Assembly: GCA_015066515.1 (NCBI GenBank)
Contig: SVOH01000013.1
Coordinates: 1-58,466, forward strand
Reading direction: 5' to 3'
From: Oscillospiraceae bacterium
GTDB taxonomy: Bacteria > Bacillota > Clostridia > Oscillospirales > Acutalibacteraceae
Length of the DNA: 58,466 nucleotides
Shown here: one piece after another, positions 17,641 to 26,891 of the stretch
Numbering within the stretch: the stretch's first letter is position 1
How the letters are laid out: each line of letters starts with the position of its first letter
The notes under the pieces: model-generated
Seen by the model: only the letters and a program-made list of their open reading frames with translations
Told to the model about the DNA's origin: nothing
Databases searched by the model: none
Position numbers and translations under genes: made by a program

Positions 17641-18756
17641 TTATGCATTTGTATATAATTGCATAATAATTTTATAAATTCTTTCGTTAGAATCCATTAT
17701 CGCACCATTTTGCGCTGCTTGCGACATTTCGTTAAGCTTTGACTTGTTTTCAATAAGCTTTGAAACAACGTCGATCAATTTTTCTTCACTTAAATCCTTT
17801 TCTTCAATAATTTCTGCAGCACCAATGCGTTTTAAAGTCATAGCATTGTGGAACTGATGATTTTCTGCAACATATGGTGATGGAATAAGTATAGATGGTT
17901 TACCGCAAGCAAGTAATTCACTTAAGGTAATTGCCCCCGCGCGACAAATTACAAGGTCAGCAGCCGCCATACAAATATCCATATCACTTATATATTCTCT
18001 TATATCTACTTTATCCGACGACTCAGTATCACTTAACTTTGCAATAAAATCATTATATCCTGATTTGCCTGTGCCGTGTATATGATATATTTTATCACCT
18101 GTCATATGCCATTTTATAAGTCCAGCAACGGCCTCATTAATCTTCATGGCGCCAAGCGAGCCACCAAACGATAAAATAACAGGTATATCACTATCTATAC
18201 CCAATTTTTCACGAGCCTGCTCACGTGTTATTCTCAAAAGCTCTTGTCTTACAGGATTACCGGTAATGTACGGCACTTTATTAAGCTTTAAGTGTTTTTT
18301 TGCTTCAGGCATGGCAAGCATTACTGCGTCAACGTTTGGCGCAAGCATTTTAGTAGTTATACCCGGATAGGCATTTTGCTCATGTATAGCAGTTTTTATT
18401 CCAAGCTTTGTAGCCTCGCGCAAAACAGGACCACTTACGTACCCGCCCGTTCCGATAACTATATCCGGTTGTATTTCCTTAAGAATCTTTCGCGCTGTCA
18501 TTGAGGAAGTTAACGCTTTTCCTGCAGCCGAAATGTTCTTAAAAATATTTTCTACTGATATTTTACGCTGAAAACCTGCAACAGAAATCGTGCGAAAATT
18601 ATAGCCTTTTTCTGGTACTAGCTTAGATTCCAATTTATCTGCTGTACCTATATAACTGATGTGTGCATCTGGATGTTTTTCTCTTATATAACCTGCAATT
18701 GCAAGTGCAGGATTAATATGCCCTGCGGTACCACCGCCTGCAAAAAGTATATGCAT
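17641..18756 (-). CDS. murG: MurG, lipid II-forming GlcNAc transferase
   Basis: 371 aa. Peripheral inner-face GT28 enzyme that adds GlcNAc to lipid I. Gly-rich loops GGGTAGHINPA (about 7-17) and GGSLGA, and the donor-binding region ICRAGAITLSEL. The ATG at 18756 follows TAGGAGG, 14 nt after the ftsW stop. Acts on the product of MraY encoded two genes upstream. Confidence 0.96.
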   Translation of the reverse strand: MHILFAGGGTAGHINPALAIAGYIREKHPDAHISYIGTADKLESKLVPEKGYNFRTISVAGFQRKISVENIFKNISAAGKALTSSMTARKILKEIQPDIVIGTGGYVSGPVLREATKLGIKTAIHEQNAYPGITTKMLAPNVDAVMLAMPEAKKHLKLNKVPYITGNPVRQELLRITREQAREKLGIDSDIPVILSFGGSLGAMKINEAVAGLIKWHMTGDKIYHIHGTGKSGYNDFIAKLSDTESSDKVDIREYISDMDICMAAADLVICRAGAITLSELLACGKPSILIPSPYVAENHQFHNAMTLKRIGAAEIIEEKDLSEEKLIDVVSKLIENKSKLNEMSQAAQNGAIMDSNERIYKIIMQLYTNA

Positions 18757-18770
18757 AAGACTTTAACCTC

Positions 18771-19925
18771 CTATTTTACTTTTTCAATGCTTGCTCCCCT
18801 TGATACAGAAAGAACAATACCCATTTCTGCCAACAAAATAACTAATGCTGTACCACCATAACTAAAGAACGGCAAACCAATACCTGTATTTGGTATTGTA
18901 TTTGTAACAACCCATATGTTAAGCAACGCCTGAAGACCTACCTGAAAAGTAAGTCCTATAGCGAGTAGAGAACCAAATTTATCGGTAGCGCTCATTGCAA
19001 TTTTAAAGCCCCGCCATACAAGTAACGCAAAAATTATAATTATTACAACTGCACCAATAAGCCCTAACTCTTCACATACAATAGAGAAAATAAAGTCGTT
19101 ATGTGGTTCCGGAACCCAAAGGTACTTTTGTCTTGATTGGCCAAGTCCCCTGCCAAGAACACCGCCAGAGCCGATTGCCAAGAGTGATTGTATTGTTTGA
19201 AAACCGTCACCTGTAGGGTCTTGCCACGGGTCTAACCAGTACTTAATACGGTCAGCACCATAACTTATAAAGCCTGTTGACTGCGTAATTATTACAAGAA
19301 CTATTGCACCTACAGCAAAAGCCAAACCTGCAATTACTACCTTGCGATTAAGTCCACCAATATAAATCAATACTACGCCTATTGCTCCGACCAATAGTGT
19401 TGCAGAAAGGTGTGGCTCTAATACAATTAGTCCACAAGTAATAATTAAAAGTACAAACATACCGCCTACAAATTTCCAGCTGTTCATCTTTTTTTGATTC
19501 GCTGCAATAAGTGTAGAAAAGAATATAACAACAGCAAATTTTGCAATTTCGGATGGCTGAAAACTAAAACCACCAATTGCAAACCATCGTTTTACGGTCA
19601 TACCCTTCATCATTGGCGGCATAATCAAAAGTGCAAAAAGCAAAATTAATATTGCGCCAAAAATTGGCAAGCTAAGTTTTTGCCAAATGTGATAGTTTAT
19701 TCTTGATGCTATAAACATAAAGATTATTCCTATAACAGCATAGATGGACTGATTAATTATAAACTTATAACTACTACCATAATATTCAAGCGAGTATGCA
19801 TAGCTTGCCGAAAAGAGCATAACTAATCCAATAGTTAAAAGTATTAAAATCAAAGATAGAAAGGTAATATCAAGCTTGCCCTTTTGGAATAATCCGTTTT
19901 TATTATTCGTGGTTGATTTTGCCAT
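18771..19925 (-). CDS. ftsW: FtsW, septal peptidoglycan polymerase (SEDS)
   Basis: 384 aa, about ten membrane helices. SEDS glycosyltransferase that polymerises lipid II with a class B PBP. SEDS landmarks include FSASYAYS, PHLSATLL (with the conserved acidic/His region VLEPH), VPEPHNDFIF and the C-terminal FFSYGG. Start ATG preceded by AAGGAGGAAGG. Could be another SEDS paralogue, but the dcw position favours FtsW. Confidence 0.94.
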   Translation of the reverse strand: MAKSTTNNKNGLFQKGKLDITFLSLILILLTIGLVMLFSASYAYSLEYYGSSYKFIINQSIYAVIGIIFMFIASRINYHIWQKLSLPIFGAILILLFALLIMPPMMKGMTVKRWFAIGGFSFQPSEIAKFAVVIFFSTLIAANQKKMNSWKFVGGMFVLLIITCGLIVLEPHLSATLLVGAIGVVLIYIGGLNRKVVIAGLAFAVGAIVLVIITQSTGFISYGADRIKYWLDPWQDPTGDGFQTIQSLLAIGSGGVLGRGLGQSRQKYLWVPEPHNDFIFSIVCEELGLIGAVVIIIIFALLVWRGFKIAMSATDKFGSLLAIGLTFQVGLQALLNIWVVTNTIPNTGIGLPFFSYGGTALVILLAEMGIVLSVSRGASIEKVK

Positions 19926-19952
19926 AATTACCTTCCTCCTTTTAAAATAAAA

Positions 19953-20975
19953 TTACCAATTAAAAATTATAGATAACAACGATATAACACAGCCAATAAG
20001 CGCTATAAACGAAAATAAAACAACAATCTTTTGTTCAGACAAACCGATCATTTCATAATGATGATGAAGTGGCGACATTTTGAACAGTCTTTTACCTGTG
20101 CGTTTAAACCAAAATACCTGTAATACAACGGATAACGCTTCAATCAAATATACACAACCCATTAATATGAGCAAAACAGGTCTTCCTATACCAAATGAAA
20201 GGGCTACAACCATACCGCCCAAAAACATTGAGCCTGTGTCACCCATAAAAACCTTAGCAGGTTTAAAATTCCAAACAACAAAGCCGGCACAAGCACCCGC
20301 AAGGGCAGCTGATAAAGCATTATTTGCGCCTAAGCCCATATTTCCAGATGCAAGCATAAATGCGCAAGCAACTACCAATGTAACGCTAGAAGCAAGACCA
20401 TCAAGACCATCAGTAAGATTTACAGCATTGGTAAAACCATATATAAACATAAGTGCTATAGGCCAAAATAAAAGTCCTATACCATTTACAATGCTTATTT
20501 CCCCAATAAACGGAATATATGTTGTATGCATACCACATAGCGCAAGTGTTACAAGATACGCCGCAGATACTAACAACTGCATAAATGTTTTTTGTTTTGC
20601 GGTGAGACCTAAGTTGCGTTTTTTTACTACCTTGATGTAGTCATCGAAAAATCCGATTGCACACATACATAATGCCATTATAATACCTGCAAGAAGTATT
20701 GTAAGATGATATGCATCATACATTTCATGCGCAAAATCACCCTCTGTAAGATACGAATACGCAAATCCTGTAGTGATTGACAGCAATACACCGGCAACCA
20801 TCATTACACCGCCCATAGTTGGTGTTCCCTGCTTTGCCTTATGCCAGTTAGGACCTTCTTCAAGAATAGTTTGCCCGAATTTTAATTTTCGAAGATATGG
20901 AATGATAATAAAACCAAGCAATGAGGTTATGGCAAATGAAATTATTGCCACAATTACAGCTGTATAATCCTTCAT
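19953..20975 (-). CDS. mraY: MraY, phospho-MurNAc-pentapeptide translocase
   Basis: 340 aa with about ten helices. Forms lipid I from UDP-MurNAc-pentapeptide and undecaprenyl phosphate. Visible motifs: GTPTMGG, the FFDDY double Asp, NLTDGLDGLA and the SPLHHHYE histidine loop. ATG preceded by AGAGGGTAA. MurF and MurD, often beside it, are absent here. Confidence 0.97.
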   Translation of the reverse strand: MKDYTAVIVAIISFAITSLLGFIIIPYLRKLKFGQTILEEGPNWHKAKQGTPTMGGVMMVAGVLLSITTGFAYSYLTEGDFAHEMYDAYHLTILLAGIIMALCMCAIGFFDDYIKVVKKRNLGLTAKQKTFMQLLVSAAYLVTLALCGMHTTYIPFIGEISIVNGIGLLFWPIALMFIYGFTNAVNLTDGLDGLASSVTLVVACAFMLASGNMGLGANNALSAALAGACAGFVVWNFKPAKVFMGDTGSMFLGGMVVALSFGIGRPVLLILMGCVYLIEALSVVLQVFWFKRTGKRLFKMSPLHHHYEMIGLSEQKIVVLFSFIALIGCVISLLSIIFNW

Positions 20976-21003
20976 ATTATTACCCTCTTAAAAATCAATT
21001 ATT

Positions 21004-22428
21004 TTATAGCGCATCCAAAGCCTCATTTACAATTTCACGTTCATCAAGGTGAATAGTCCCTGTATTTAATATCTGGTAAGTCTCGTGACCCTTACCCGCA
21101 AGAATAATAATATCCCCTGCTTGGGCCATTGAAATAGCATATTTTATTGCTTCTACACGATTAGATATAACCTTAATTGGTGTGTTAGATGCATTAGTAC
21201 CAACGAGTATATCATCTATAATCTTATCAGGATCCTCGCTCCTTGGATTATCACTGGTTACAATTACATAATCGGCATAACGCGCAGCAATACCACCCAT
21301 AATAGGTCTTTTTGTTTTGTCGCGGTCTCCACCGCAACCGAAAAGAACTATAACACGATTTTTTTCACAATCGCTAAATGTTTTTAATATGTTTTTTAGC
21401 CCATCAGGAGTATGGGCATAGTCAATTATAACCGTAAAGTCACGACCTGTAGGTACAGATTCTGCTCTACCCTTTATACCTTCAATAGACTCAATAGCAT
21501 CAGAAACCGTATCTATAGAAAAACCAAGCTCTAATGCGGTCACTACAGCACATAATGAATTGTAAACCGAGAATTTACCACCCGTATTAAACTTTATGTG
21601 ATTTAAAATATTATTACTTACAAGCTCATATTCAACGCTTGTTGGCCAATATTTTACCGCCTTAGCACTGTACGTTGATTCATCACCTAGAGAATAAGTA
21701 ACAATATTACATTCAAGTCCATCTATAAGTTGATTACAATGCTCATCATCACTATTTACAACGGCGGTTTTACACATAGTAAACAATCTTTTTTTTGCCA
21801 TAAGATAGTTTTCCATCGTAATATGATAATCAAGATGATCTTGTGTAAGGTTTGTAAATATTGCCGTCTCAAATGTAAGACCGCACACACGCTTTTGATC
21901 CAAAGCATGTGAAGAAACCTCCATTACAACGTAATCGCATCCTTTCTCCTTCATAAGAGAAAACAAACGATTAAGCTCATAAACACCAGGCGTGGTATTC
22001 TTGGTTTCAATCACTTCGGTACCAATCATATTTTGAATTGTACCAATCAAACCAACCTTATGTCCCGCGTGTTCTAAAATGCTTTTTAGCATATATGTTA
22101 TTGATGTTTTACCATTTGTTCCTGTAACACCAATAAGTTTTAAAGAATCGGCAGGATTGCCAAACCATCTAGAACACATATCAGCATATAGTTCACGCGT
22201 ATCTGGCACAACAATCTCGTTATCTACATTCATTTTGTGCTCGGTAATTACGACTACAGCTCCTTTTTGAGCAGCTGACGCAGCATAATTGTGTCCGTCG
22301 TCGGCAACACCCTTTATGCACACAAAAGCATATCCGTTTCTTATTTCGCGCGAATCACTTGTAATACCTGTAATTTCTACATTTGCATATTTGTCATTAA
22401 CATTTGATATGAGGTTCTTTAGTAGCAT
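21004..22428 (-). CDS. murE: MurE, UDP-MurNAc-tripeptide ligase (meso-DAP type)
   Basis: 474 aa. Adds the third stem-peptide residue in the cytosol. ATP loop TGTNGKTS near residue 108, carbamylated-Lys region further on, and the specificity motif DNPR at 393-396, the hallmark of meso-diaminopimelate ligases rather than lysine ligases. ATG preceded by AAGGAG. Confidence 0.95.
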   Translation of the reverse strand: MLLKNLISNVNDKYANVEITGITSDSREIRNGYAFVCIKGVADDGHNYAASAAQKGAVVVITEHKMNVDNEIVVPDTRELYADMCSRWFGNPADSLKLIGVTGTNGKTSITYMLKSILEHAGHKVGLIGTIQNMIGTEVIETKNTTPGVYELNRLFSLMKEKGCDYVVMEVSSHALDQKRVCGLTFETAIFTNLTQDHLDYHITMENYLMAKKRLFTMCKTAVVNSDDEHCNQLIDGLECNIVTYSLGDESTYSAKAVKYWPTSVEYELVSNNILNHIKFNTGGKFSVYNSLCAVVTALELGFSIDTVSDAIESIEGIKGRAESVPTGRDFTVIIDYAHTPDGLKNILKTFSDCEKNRVIVLFGCGGDRDKTKRPIMGGIAARYADYVIVTSDNPRSEDPDKIIDDILVGTNASNTPIKVISNRVEAIKYAISMAQAGDIIILAGKGHETYQILNTGTIHLDEREIVNEALDAL

Positions 22429-22443
22429 TTTTTACTCCTTAAA

Positions 22444-24705
22444 CTATTCGTTAACATCACTTTCTGCCATATCAGCAGAAGCCTCATCTCTAAAATAAAC
22501 AGTAACTATTTGTCCAAGTGACACCGTTTCGCCCGCGGCAATATCTTGCGCATAAGACAAAACCGTACTCGAAGATACATTACCCGAAAATTCAACATTT
22601 ATTCCTGCGGCAGCCGCTGCAGAATTAACACTGTTTGCATTGAGTCCTATCAGATTTGGTACTGTGGCTGTTTGCGATTCACTTTCCTCGGTATATAAAA
22701 TCACCATACCACCATTGTACACTGAACTTCCTGCTTCTGGCAATTGCTTTACAACAGTCTCACCGTTTCCAATAACCTTATATGATAATTTAGAACTATT
22801 AATTCTAGTTTTAGCCGCAGCTATTTCCTCCCCTGTAACATCCGGAACAGAAACCGAAATTTTATCAAGTTCTTCTTGTGAATACTGTGGTTCATAACCC
22901 ATATACGGAAGAATGTCAGTCATAATTTTTGAACCAACCGGCGCAGAAATAAGTCCACCGTAGTAGTTAGCACCTTTAGGTTCATCAAGCATTACAAATA
23001 CAGCAATTTCAGGATCATCAATTGGAGCAATACCAACATAAGAACCTATATACAAGTGCGAATCACCTGTTGATAAAATCTTAGACATTTTTTGCGATGT
23101 ACCAGTTTTGCCTCCTACTCTATAACCTGAAACAATACCGTTTTTTGCACCGTTTTGAACCACATATTCAAGCATAGTTCTCATAGTTGCAGAAGTGCTT
23201 TCTGAAATTACTTGCTTGCGGTTATCAACTATAAAGCTTTCAACAACGTTTTTGTCGCTATCAATTATTTTTTCAACAACGTGTGGCGTTACAGCATAGC
23301 CACCATTTACCGATGTTGCCGCAAGACTTATCATTTGAATAGGTGTAATATTAAAAGTCTGACCAAATGATGATGATGCAAGCTCTGTGGGACCTCTTTC
23401 GGCATGGTAATATGGAGCCGCCTCACCTGGAAGGTCAATACCTGTTTTACCTGTTAAATTAAATGCGCTAAAATATTTTGAAAAAATATCGTTACCCATC
23501 AACTGCCCGATCTGAATAAACGCAGGGTTGCACGAATTTGATATAGCTTGCTGCAAGGTTTGTATTCCGTGTCCTCCCTTTTTATCATGGCAATGGTACG
23601 GGCGACCTGCAACAATGTAAGTGTGACTGCAGTTAAATGTGCTTTTAGCTGTAATTAAATCTTCTTCAAGTGCAACAGCGGCAGTAAATATCTTAAATAC
23701 CGAACCGGGTTCATACGTATCGGATACAGCTTTGTTTCGCCATTGACGATTAAGAAGATCCTTTCTTAATTTTTCTTTTTCGGCTTCATCGGCAATTTCG
23801 TCAACCTTTGCTTGATCCTCGGTTGACAATTTAAACGGTTCGTTTGGATTAAAATCACCGCTAACAGCCATACCCAATATAGCGCCTGTATTTACATTCA
23901 TTGCAATTACAGCGCCACGTTCTTCTATTTGCTCTTGCTCTACCGCAATATCAAGATATTTTTCGCAAACGTATTGAATATACGAATCTATTGTTAAAAC
24001 CAATGAGTTTCCCTGTACCGCATTCTCAACCTTTTCATAGCTAAAGCGCATATCAGTGCCCTTAGCGTTTTTTGCTGCAACTACACGACCTGCGATGCCG
24101 GTAAGATCATTATCGTAATATAATTCTAGTCCTGCAAGTCCTTGATTATCGTCACCAACAAAACCCAATACTGTAGATGCAAGAGAATCGTTTGGATAAT
24201 AACGTTTTGATGTTTCATCAATGCCAACATAGTCGGCTATTTTTAATTCTGAATTATCAACAATAAATTCCCTAACCTTGTCAACAACATCTTTTTCTAC
24301 TTTTTTTTTGACAATTACGTAGTATACGTTTTTTTCGGTAAGTTCATATAATTCATCATAATCCATATCAAGTATGGGTGATAAACCTTCTGCTATCTTT
24401 TTTCTAACCTTTTCAGCCTCGGATTTGTCTTTAAGACCATTTATACCGTTAGGTGTCATATATACTGTCCATGCAGGTGAGCTTGTTGCAAGCAAATTCA
24501 TACTACTATCATAAATATCACCACGAGGAGCAGATATAAGACTATCGTATAATTGCTGTTCAGAAGCAATGGCCTGATATTCCTCACCCTTGAATATAAT
24601 AATACGCACAAGACTTCCTGTAGAAACTAAAGTAAGGCACAATATAACAATGACCATAGTTATAACCGATCTTTTAAGCATCTGCTGACTTGGTCTCAAT
24701 GACAT
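22444..24705 (-). CDS. Class B PBP with C-terminal PASTA domains (FtsI/SpoVD type)
   Basis: 753 aa. N-terminal membrane anchor (about 12-36), dimerisation/pedestal domain, then a transpeptidase domain with EPGSVFKIF (SxxK), SNSCN and GGKTGTS (KTG). Two PASTA repeats follow (about 620-745), starting VSVPDVTGEE and ATVPNLIGLN. ATG preceded by AGGAGGTGAG. Its place between ftsL and murE fits the divisional PBP (PBP2B/FtsI) or its sporulation paralogue SpoVD; with FtsW nearby and no other candidate in the cluster, a vegetative division role is likely. The symbol is left open for that reason. Confidence 0.93.
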   Translation of the reverse strand: MSLRPSQQMLKRSVITMVIVILCLTLVSTGSLVRIIIFKGEEYQAIASEQQLYDSLISAPRGDIYDSSMNLLATSSPAWTVYMTPNGINGLKDKSEAEKVRKKIAEGLSPILDMDYDELYELTEKNVYYVIVKKKVEKDVVDKVREFIVDNSELKIADYVGIDETSKRYYPNDSLASTVLGFVGDDNQGLAGLELYYDNDLTGIAGRVVAAKNAKGTDMRFSYEKVENAVQGNSLVLTIDSYIQYVCEKYLDIAVEQEQIEERGAVIAMNVNTGAILGMAVSGDFNPNEPFKLSTEDQAKVDEIADEAEKEKLRKDLLNRQWRNKAVSDTYEPGSVFKIFTAAVALEEDLITAKSTFNCSHTYIVAGRPYHCHDKKGGHGIQTLQQAISNSCNPAFIQIGQLMGNDIFSKYFSAFNLTGKTGIDLPGEAAPYYHAERGPTELASSSFGQTFNITPIQMISLAATSVNGGYAVTPHVVEKIIDSDKNVVESFIVDNRKQVISESTSATMRTMLEYVVQNGAKNGIVSGYRVGGKTGTSQKMSKILSTGDSHLYIGSYVGIAPIDDPEIAVFVMLDEPKGANYYGGLISAPVGSKIMTDILPYMGYEPQYSQEELDKISVSVPDVTGEEIAAAKTRINSSKLSYKVIGNGETVVKQLPEAGSSVYNGGMVILYTEESESQTATVPNLIGLNANSVNSAAAAAGINVEFSGNVSSSTVLSYAQDIAAGETVSLGQIVTVYFRDEASADMAESDVNE

Positions 24706-24821
24706 TGTACCTCACCTCCTATTATGAATATCATTTTATGCTCGAAAACGAGAGTCGGAAAATTACCGCAACTCTCGCATTCTTTTTAATATTATATTAC
24801 CTCTAAAGCTAAAGTATCACT

Positions 24822-25295
24822 TTAATTGTTACTGCTCGCGATCAAATCACCATCTTTGGTTATAGCAGTATTTTTATCATTTACACGAATATATTTAACC
24901 TGATTTTTATCCATTTTTTGCATTCCGATTTCTGCCGCTTCAAGTTCAATATTAGAATAAGATATAACTCGCTCAAGTTCAACCTCTAATCTTGTTTTTT
25001 CGCTTGTAAGAGCATTAATCTCACTCTTTACAGTATTAATTTTTGAATTAACTTCATTTATTTGAAGACGTAAAAATATATTACCGCACATTGCAGCCAA
25101 CATAAACACTGCTGTCATAACAGCAAAAGCCGAGGCCGACACACGCTTTACAGCACGTCTTCTAGCGTGCTTTTGATGTTTTGTCTCGGGTAACTTTACT
25201 ATATTATCTTTTCTTACCGGTTCGGCGGAACGTGGCATAAACATTTCGAAATCGTATGCCAAACTATCGTTGTAATACTTTAAATTGTCCACCAT
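24822..25295 (-). CDS. ftsL: FtsL-like septum formation protein
   Basis: 157 aa from the ATG at 25295, 7 nt after AAGGAT; the ATG at 25304 overlaps that ribosome site and is less likely. Cytosolic basic stretch HARRRAVKRV (about 40-55), one membrane helix (about 55-77), then a coiled coil (about 78-115). Called by topology and by position between rsmH and the PBP. FtsL sequences diverge strongly, so identity rests mostly on context. Confidence 0.82.
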   Translation of the reverse strand: MVDNLKYYNDSLAYDFEMFMPRSAEPVRKDNIVKLPETKHQKHARRRAVKRVSASAFAVMTAVFMLAAMCGNIFLRLQINEVNSKINTVKSEINALTSEKTRLEVELERVISYSNIELEAAEIGMQKMDKNQVKYIRVNDKNTAITKDGDLIASSNN

Positions 25296-25317
25296 TTTTA
25301 TCATCCTTATATATTTA

Positions 25318-26238
25318 TTATAGTTTTTTTATAGCTCTTAATTTTGCGCTTCGACTACGTTGATTAATAGACAATTCCTCTTCGCTTGCTGTAATCGGCT
25401 TTCTAAACTGTAAAACGCCTCTTGGAGTTTTACCGCACACGCAAACAGGAAAATCTGATGGGCACGTACACCCTGTGCAGTATTCCTTAAACTTTTGCTT
25501 TACAATTCTATCTTCAAGTGAATGGAAAGTAATTATTGAAAGCACTCCATTCGTTTTCAACATTTCAAAAGCAGTATCCAATACGCGTTCTAGACTACCC
25601 AATTCGTCATTTACCGCTATTCTAAGCGCTTGAAAGCACTTTCTTGCGGGATTACCGTCACGTCGCGCCGCGGCAGGATAACAACTAGCAATTATATCAG
25701 CCAACTGTGTAGTTGTTTCTATTTTCGAAATATCACGTTTTTTTGTAATTAGATTAGCAATTTTATAAGCAAATTTTTCTTCACCGTAATCACGAAAAAT
25801 TTTTGTAAGTTCATCAACAGATAGCGTATTTACCAAGTCGGCAGCAGTTGTACCACTCTGACTCATTCTCATATCGAGTGGTGCATCATACTTGTAAGAG
25901 AATCCGCGTTGGCCATTATCAAGTTGATATGATGAAACTCCCAAATCAAGCAAAATACCATCTACCGTTTCTATTCCCACGCTTGCTACAGCGTTTTTCA
26001 TATCAGCAAAGTTGGACTCAATTACAGTAGCGTTATATCCCGACAATCTCTCAGTTGCAACCTTTACAGCGTCGGGATCTTGGTCAAGTGCAATAAGTCG
26101 ACCGGTAGTAAGTCGTTTGGCAATCTCTCGCGAATGACCTGCCCCACCAGCTGTGCCATCAATATATATACCGTCCGGCTTAATATCAAGCGAATTTATT
26201 GTTTCATCAAGTAAAACAGATATGTGTTTAAAATCCAT
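25318..26238 (-). CDS. rsmH: RsmH, 16S rRNA m4C1402 methyltransferase
   Basis: 306 aa. Methylates N4 of C1402 in the ribosomal P site. N-terminal HISVLLDETI, SAM-binding GTAGGAGHS near residue 29, LLDLGVSSYQLD, and the late FHSLEDRIVK motif. Two nt after the mraZ stop with no strong ribosome site of its own, so probably coupled to mraZ. Confidence 0.96.
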   Translation of the reverse strand: MDFKHISVLLDETINSLDIKPDGIYIDGTAGGAGHSREIAKRLTTGRLIALDQDPDAVKVATERLSGYNATVIESNFADMKNAVASVGIETVDGILLDLGVSSYQLDNGQRGFSYKYDAPLDMRMSQSGTTAADLVNTLSVDELTKIFRDYGEEKFAYKIANLITKKRDISKIETTTQLADIIASCYPAAARRDGNPARKCFQALRIAVNDELGSLERVLDTAFEMLKTNGVLSIITFHSLEDRIVKQKFKEYCTGCTCPSDFPVCVCGKTPRGVLQFRKPITASEEELSINQRSRSAKLRAIKKL

Positions 26239-26240
26239 AT

Positions 26241-26666
26241 TTAAAACTCTAATTCCTCAACAATAGAAGCAATTGCCTCCGGTGTGTATTCCGAATTTGC
26301 CTTTTCCCACGTTGTCTTATCCCATATTTCAAGGTAAGTATCTACGCCCAAAATATGTGCATCGGTTTCCAGTCCTGCAAATTCACGCAAAGATTGAGGA
26401 ATAAGTATTCTGCCTTGAGAATCAAACTCAACCTCAAAAGCACCTTCGTATAAATAACGCTTTACAACACTGGATTTAGATGAAGGCAATTCACCAAGTT
26501 TTTCAACCAAAATATTCCATTGCTCATTGGGATAAACGCACAGACAGTTTTTGCCAAATATACCCTTAGCAATCATAAAGGTTTCTCCAAAATCGTCACG
26601 CAGTTTTGCCGGTATGGCAATTCTGCCCTTTTTATCTATTGAATGATCATATCCGCCGTAAAACAA
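26241..26666 (-). CDS. mraZ: MraZ, transcriptional regulator of the dcw operon
   Basis: 141 aa from TTG at 26666, 5 nt after AGGTGG. This start gives the family N-terminus (FYGGYDHSIDKKGRIAIPAKLR); the longer reading adds 18 residues over the operator DNA and lacks a ribosome site. Two SpoVT/AbrB-like repeats, the second with FDSQGRILIPQSLR. MraZ forms rings that bind repeated boxes in front of its own operon; such boxes lie at 26686-26733. Confidence 0.94.
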   Translation of the reverse strand: MFYGGYDHSIDKKGRIAIPAKLRDDFGETFMIAKGIFGKNCLCVYPNEQWNILVEKLGELPSSKSSVVKRYLYEGAFEVEFDSQGRILIPQSLREFAGLETDAHILGVDTYLEIWDKTTWEKANSEYTPEAIASIVEELEF

Positions 26667-26685
26667 AATCGCCACCTCGCTTTCA

Positions 26686-26733
26686 ACACTTTGCAACACT
26701 TTTATGGTTTTTAGATACACTTTTCACCACTTA
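26686..26733 (-). promoter_or_regulatory. MraZ-type repeat boxes upstream of mraZ
   Basis: On the minus strand, AAGTGG-like box TAAGTGG (26733-26727), AAAGTGT (26723-26717), AAAGTGT (26702-26696) and AAAGTGT (26692-26686). The first two and the last two are 10 bp apart, giving 3-nt gaps between heptamers. This is the layout described for mycoplasma MraZ sites (AAAGTG[TG] boxes with 3-nt gaps). Confidence 0.75.
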
Positions 26734-26738
26734 AATGT

Positions 26739-26767
26739 ATTATAGTACTATAAAATAAAAAAATCAA
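26739..26767 (-). promoter_or_regulatory. Promoter of the dcw cluster
   Basis: TTGATT (26767-26762), 17-nt spacer, TATAAT (26744-26739). The -35 lies inside the left arm of the inverted repeat at 26759-26805, and the MraZ boxes begin 5 nt after the -10. Confidence 0.82.
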
Positions 26768-26805
26768 GACTTTTTTTGCATAAAAACAAAAAAGTCTTGA
26801 TTTTT
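26759..26805. repeat. 18-bp inverted repeat overlapping the dcw promoter
   Basis: AAAAATCAAGACTTTTTT (26759-26776) and its exact complement (26788-26805) with an 11-nt loop. It resembles a second terminator behind the ABC-ATPase gene but its left arm contains the dcw -35 box. Confidence 0.75.
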
Positions 26806-26850
26806 ATTACCATATATATAATAATGACAGAATTTTTATTTATTATAAAC

Positions 26851-26878
26851 AAAAAACTGCACCGCTTTTGCGGTGCAG
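26851..26878 (-). terminator. Terminator of the sugar ABC ATPase gene
   Basis: 9-bp stem GCGGTGCAG partner CTGCACCGC with a 4-nt loop; six T follow on the minus strand. Confidence 0.93.
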
Positions 26879-26891
26879 CCTTATGAGTACC

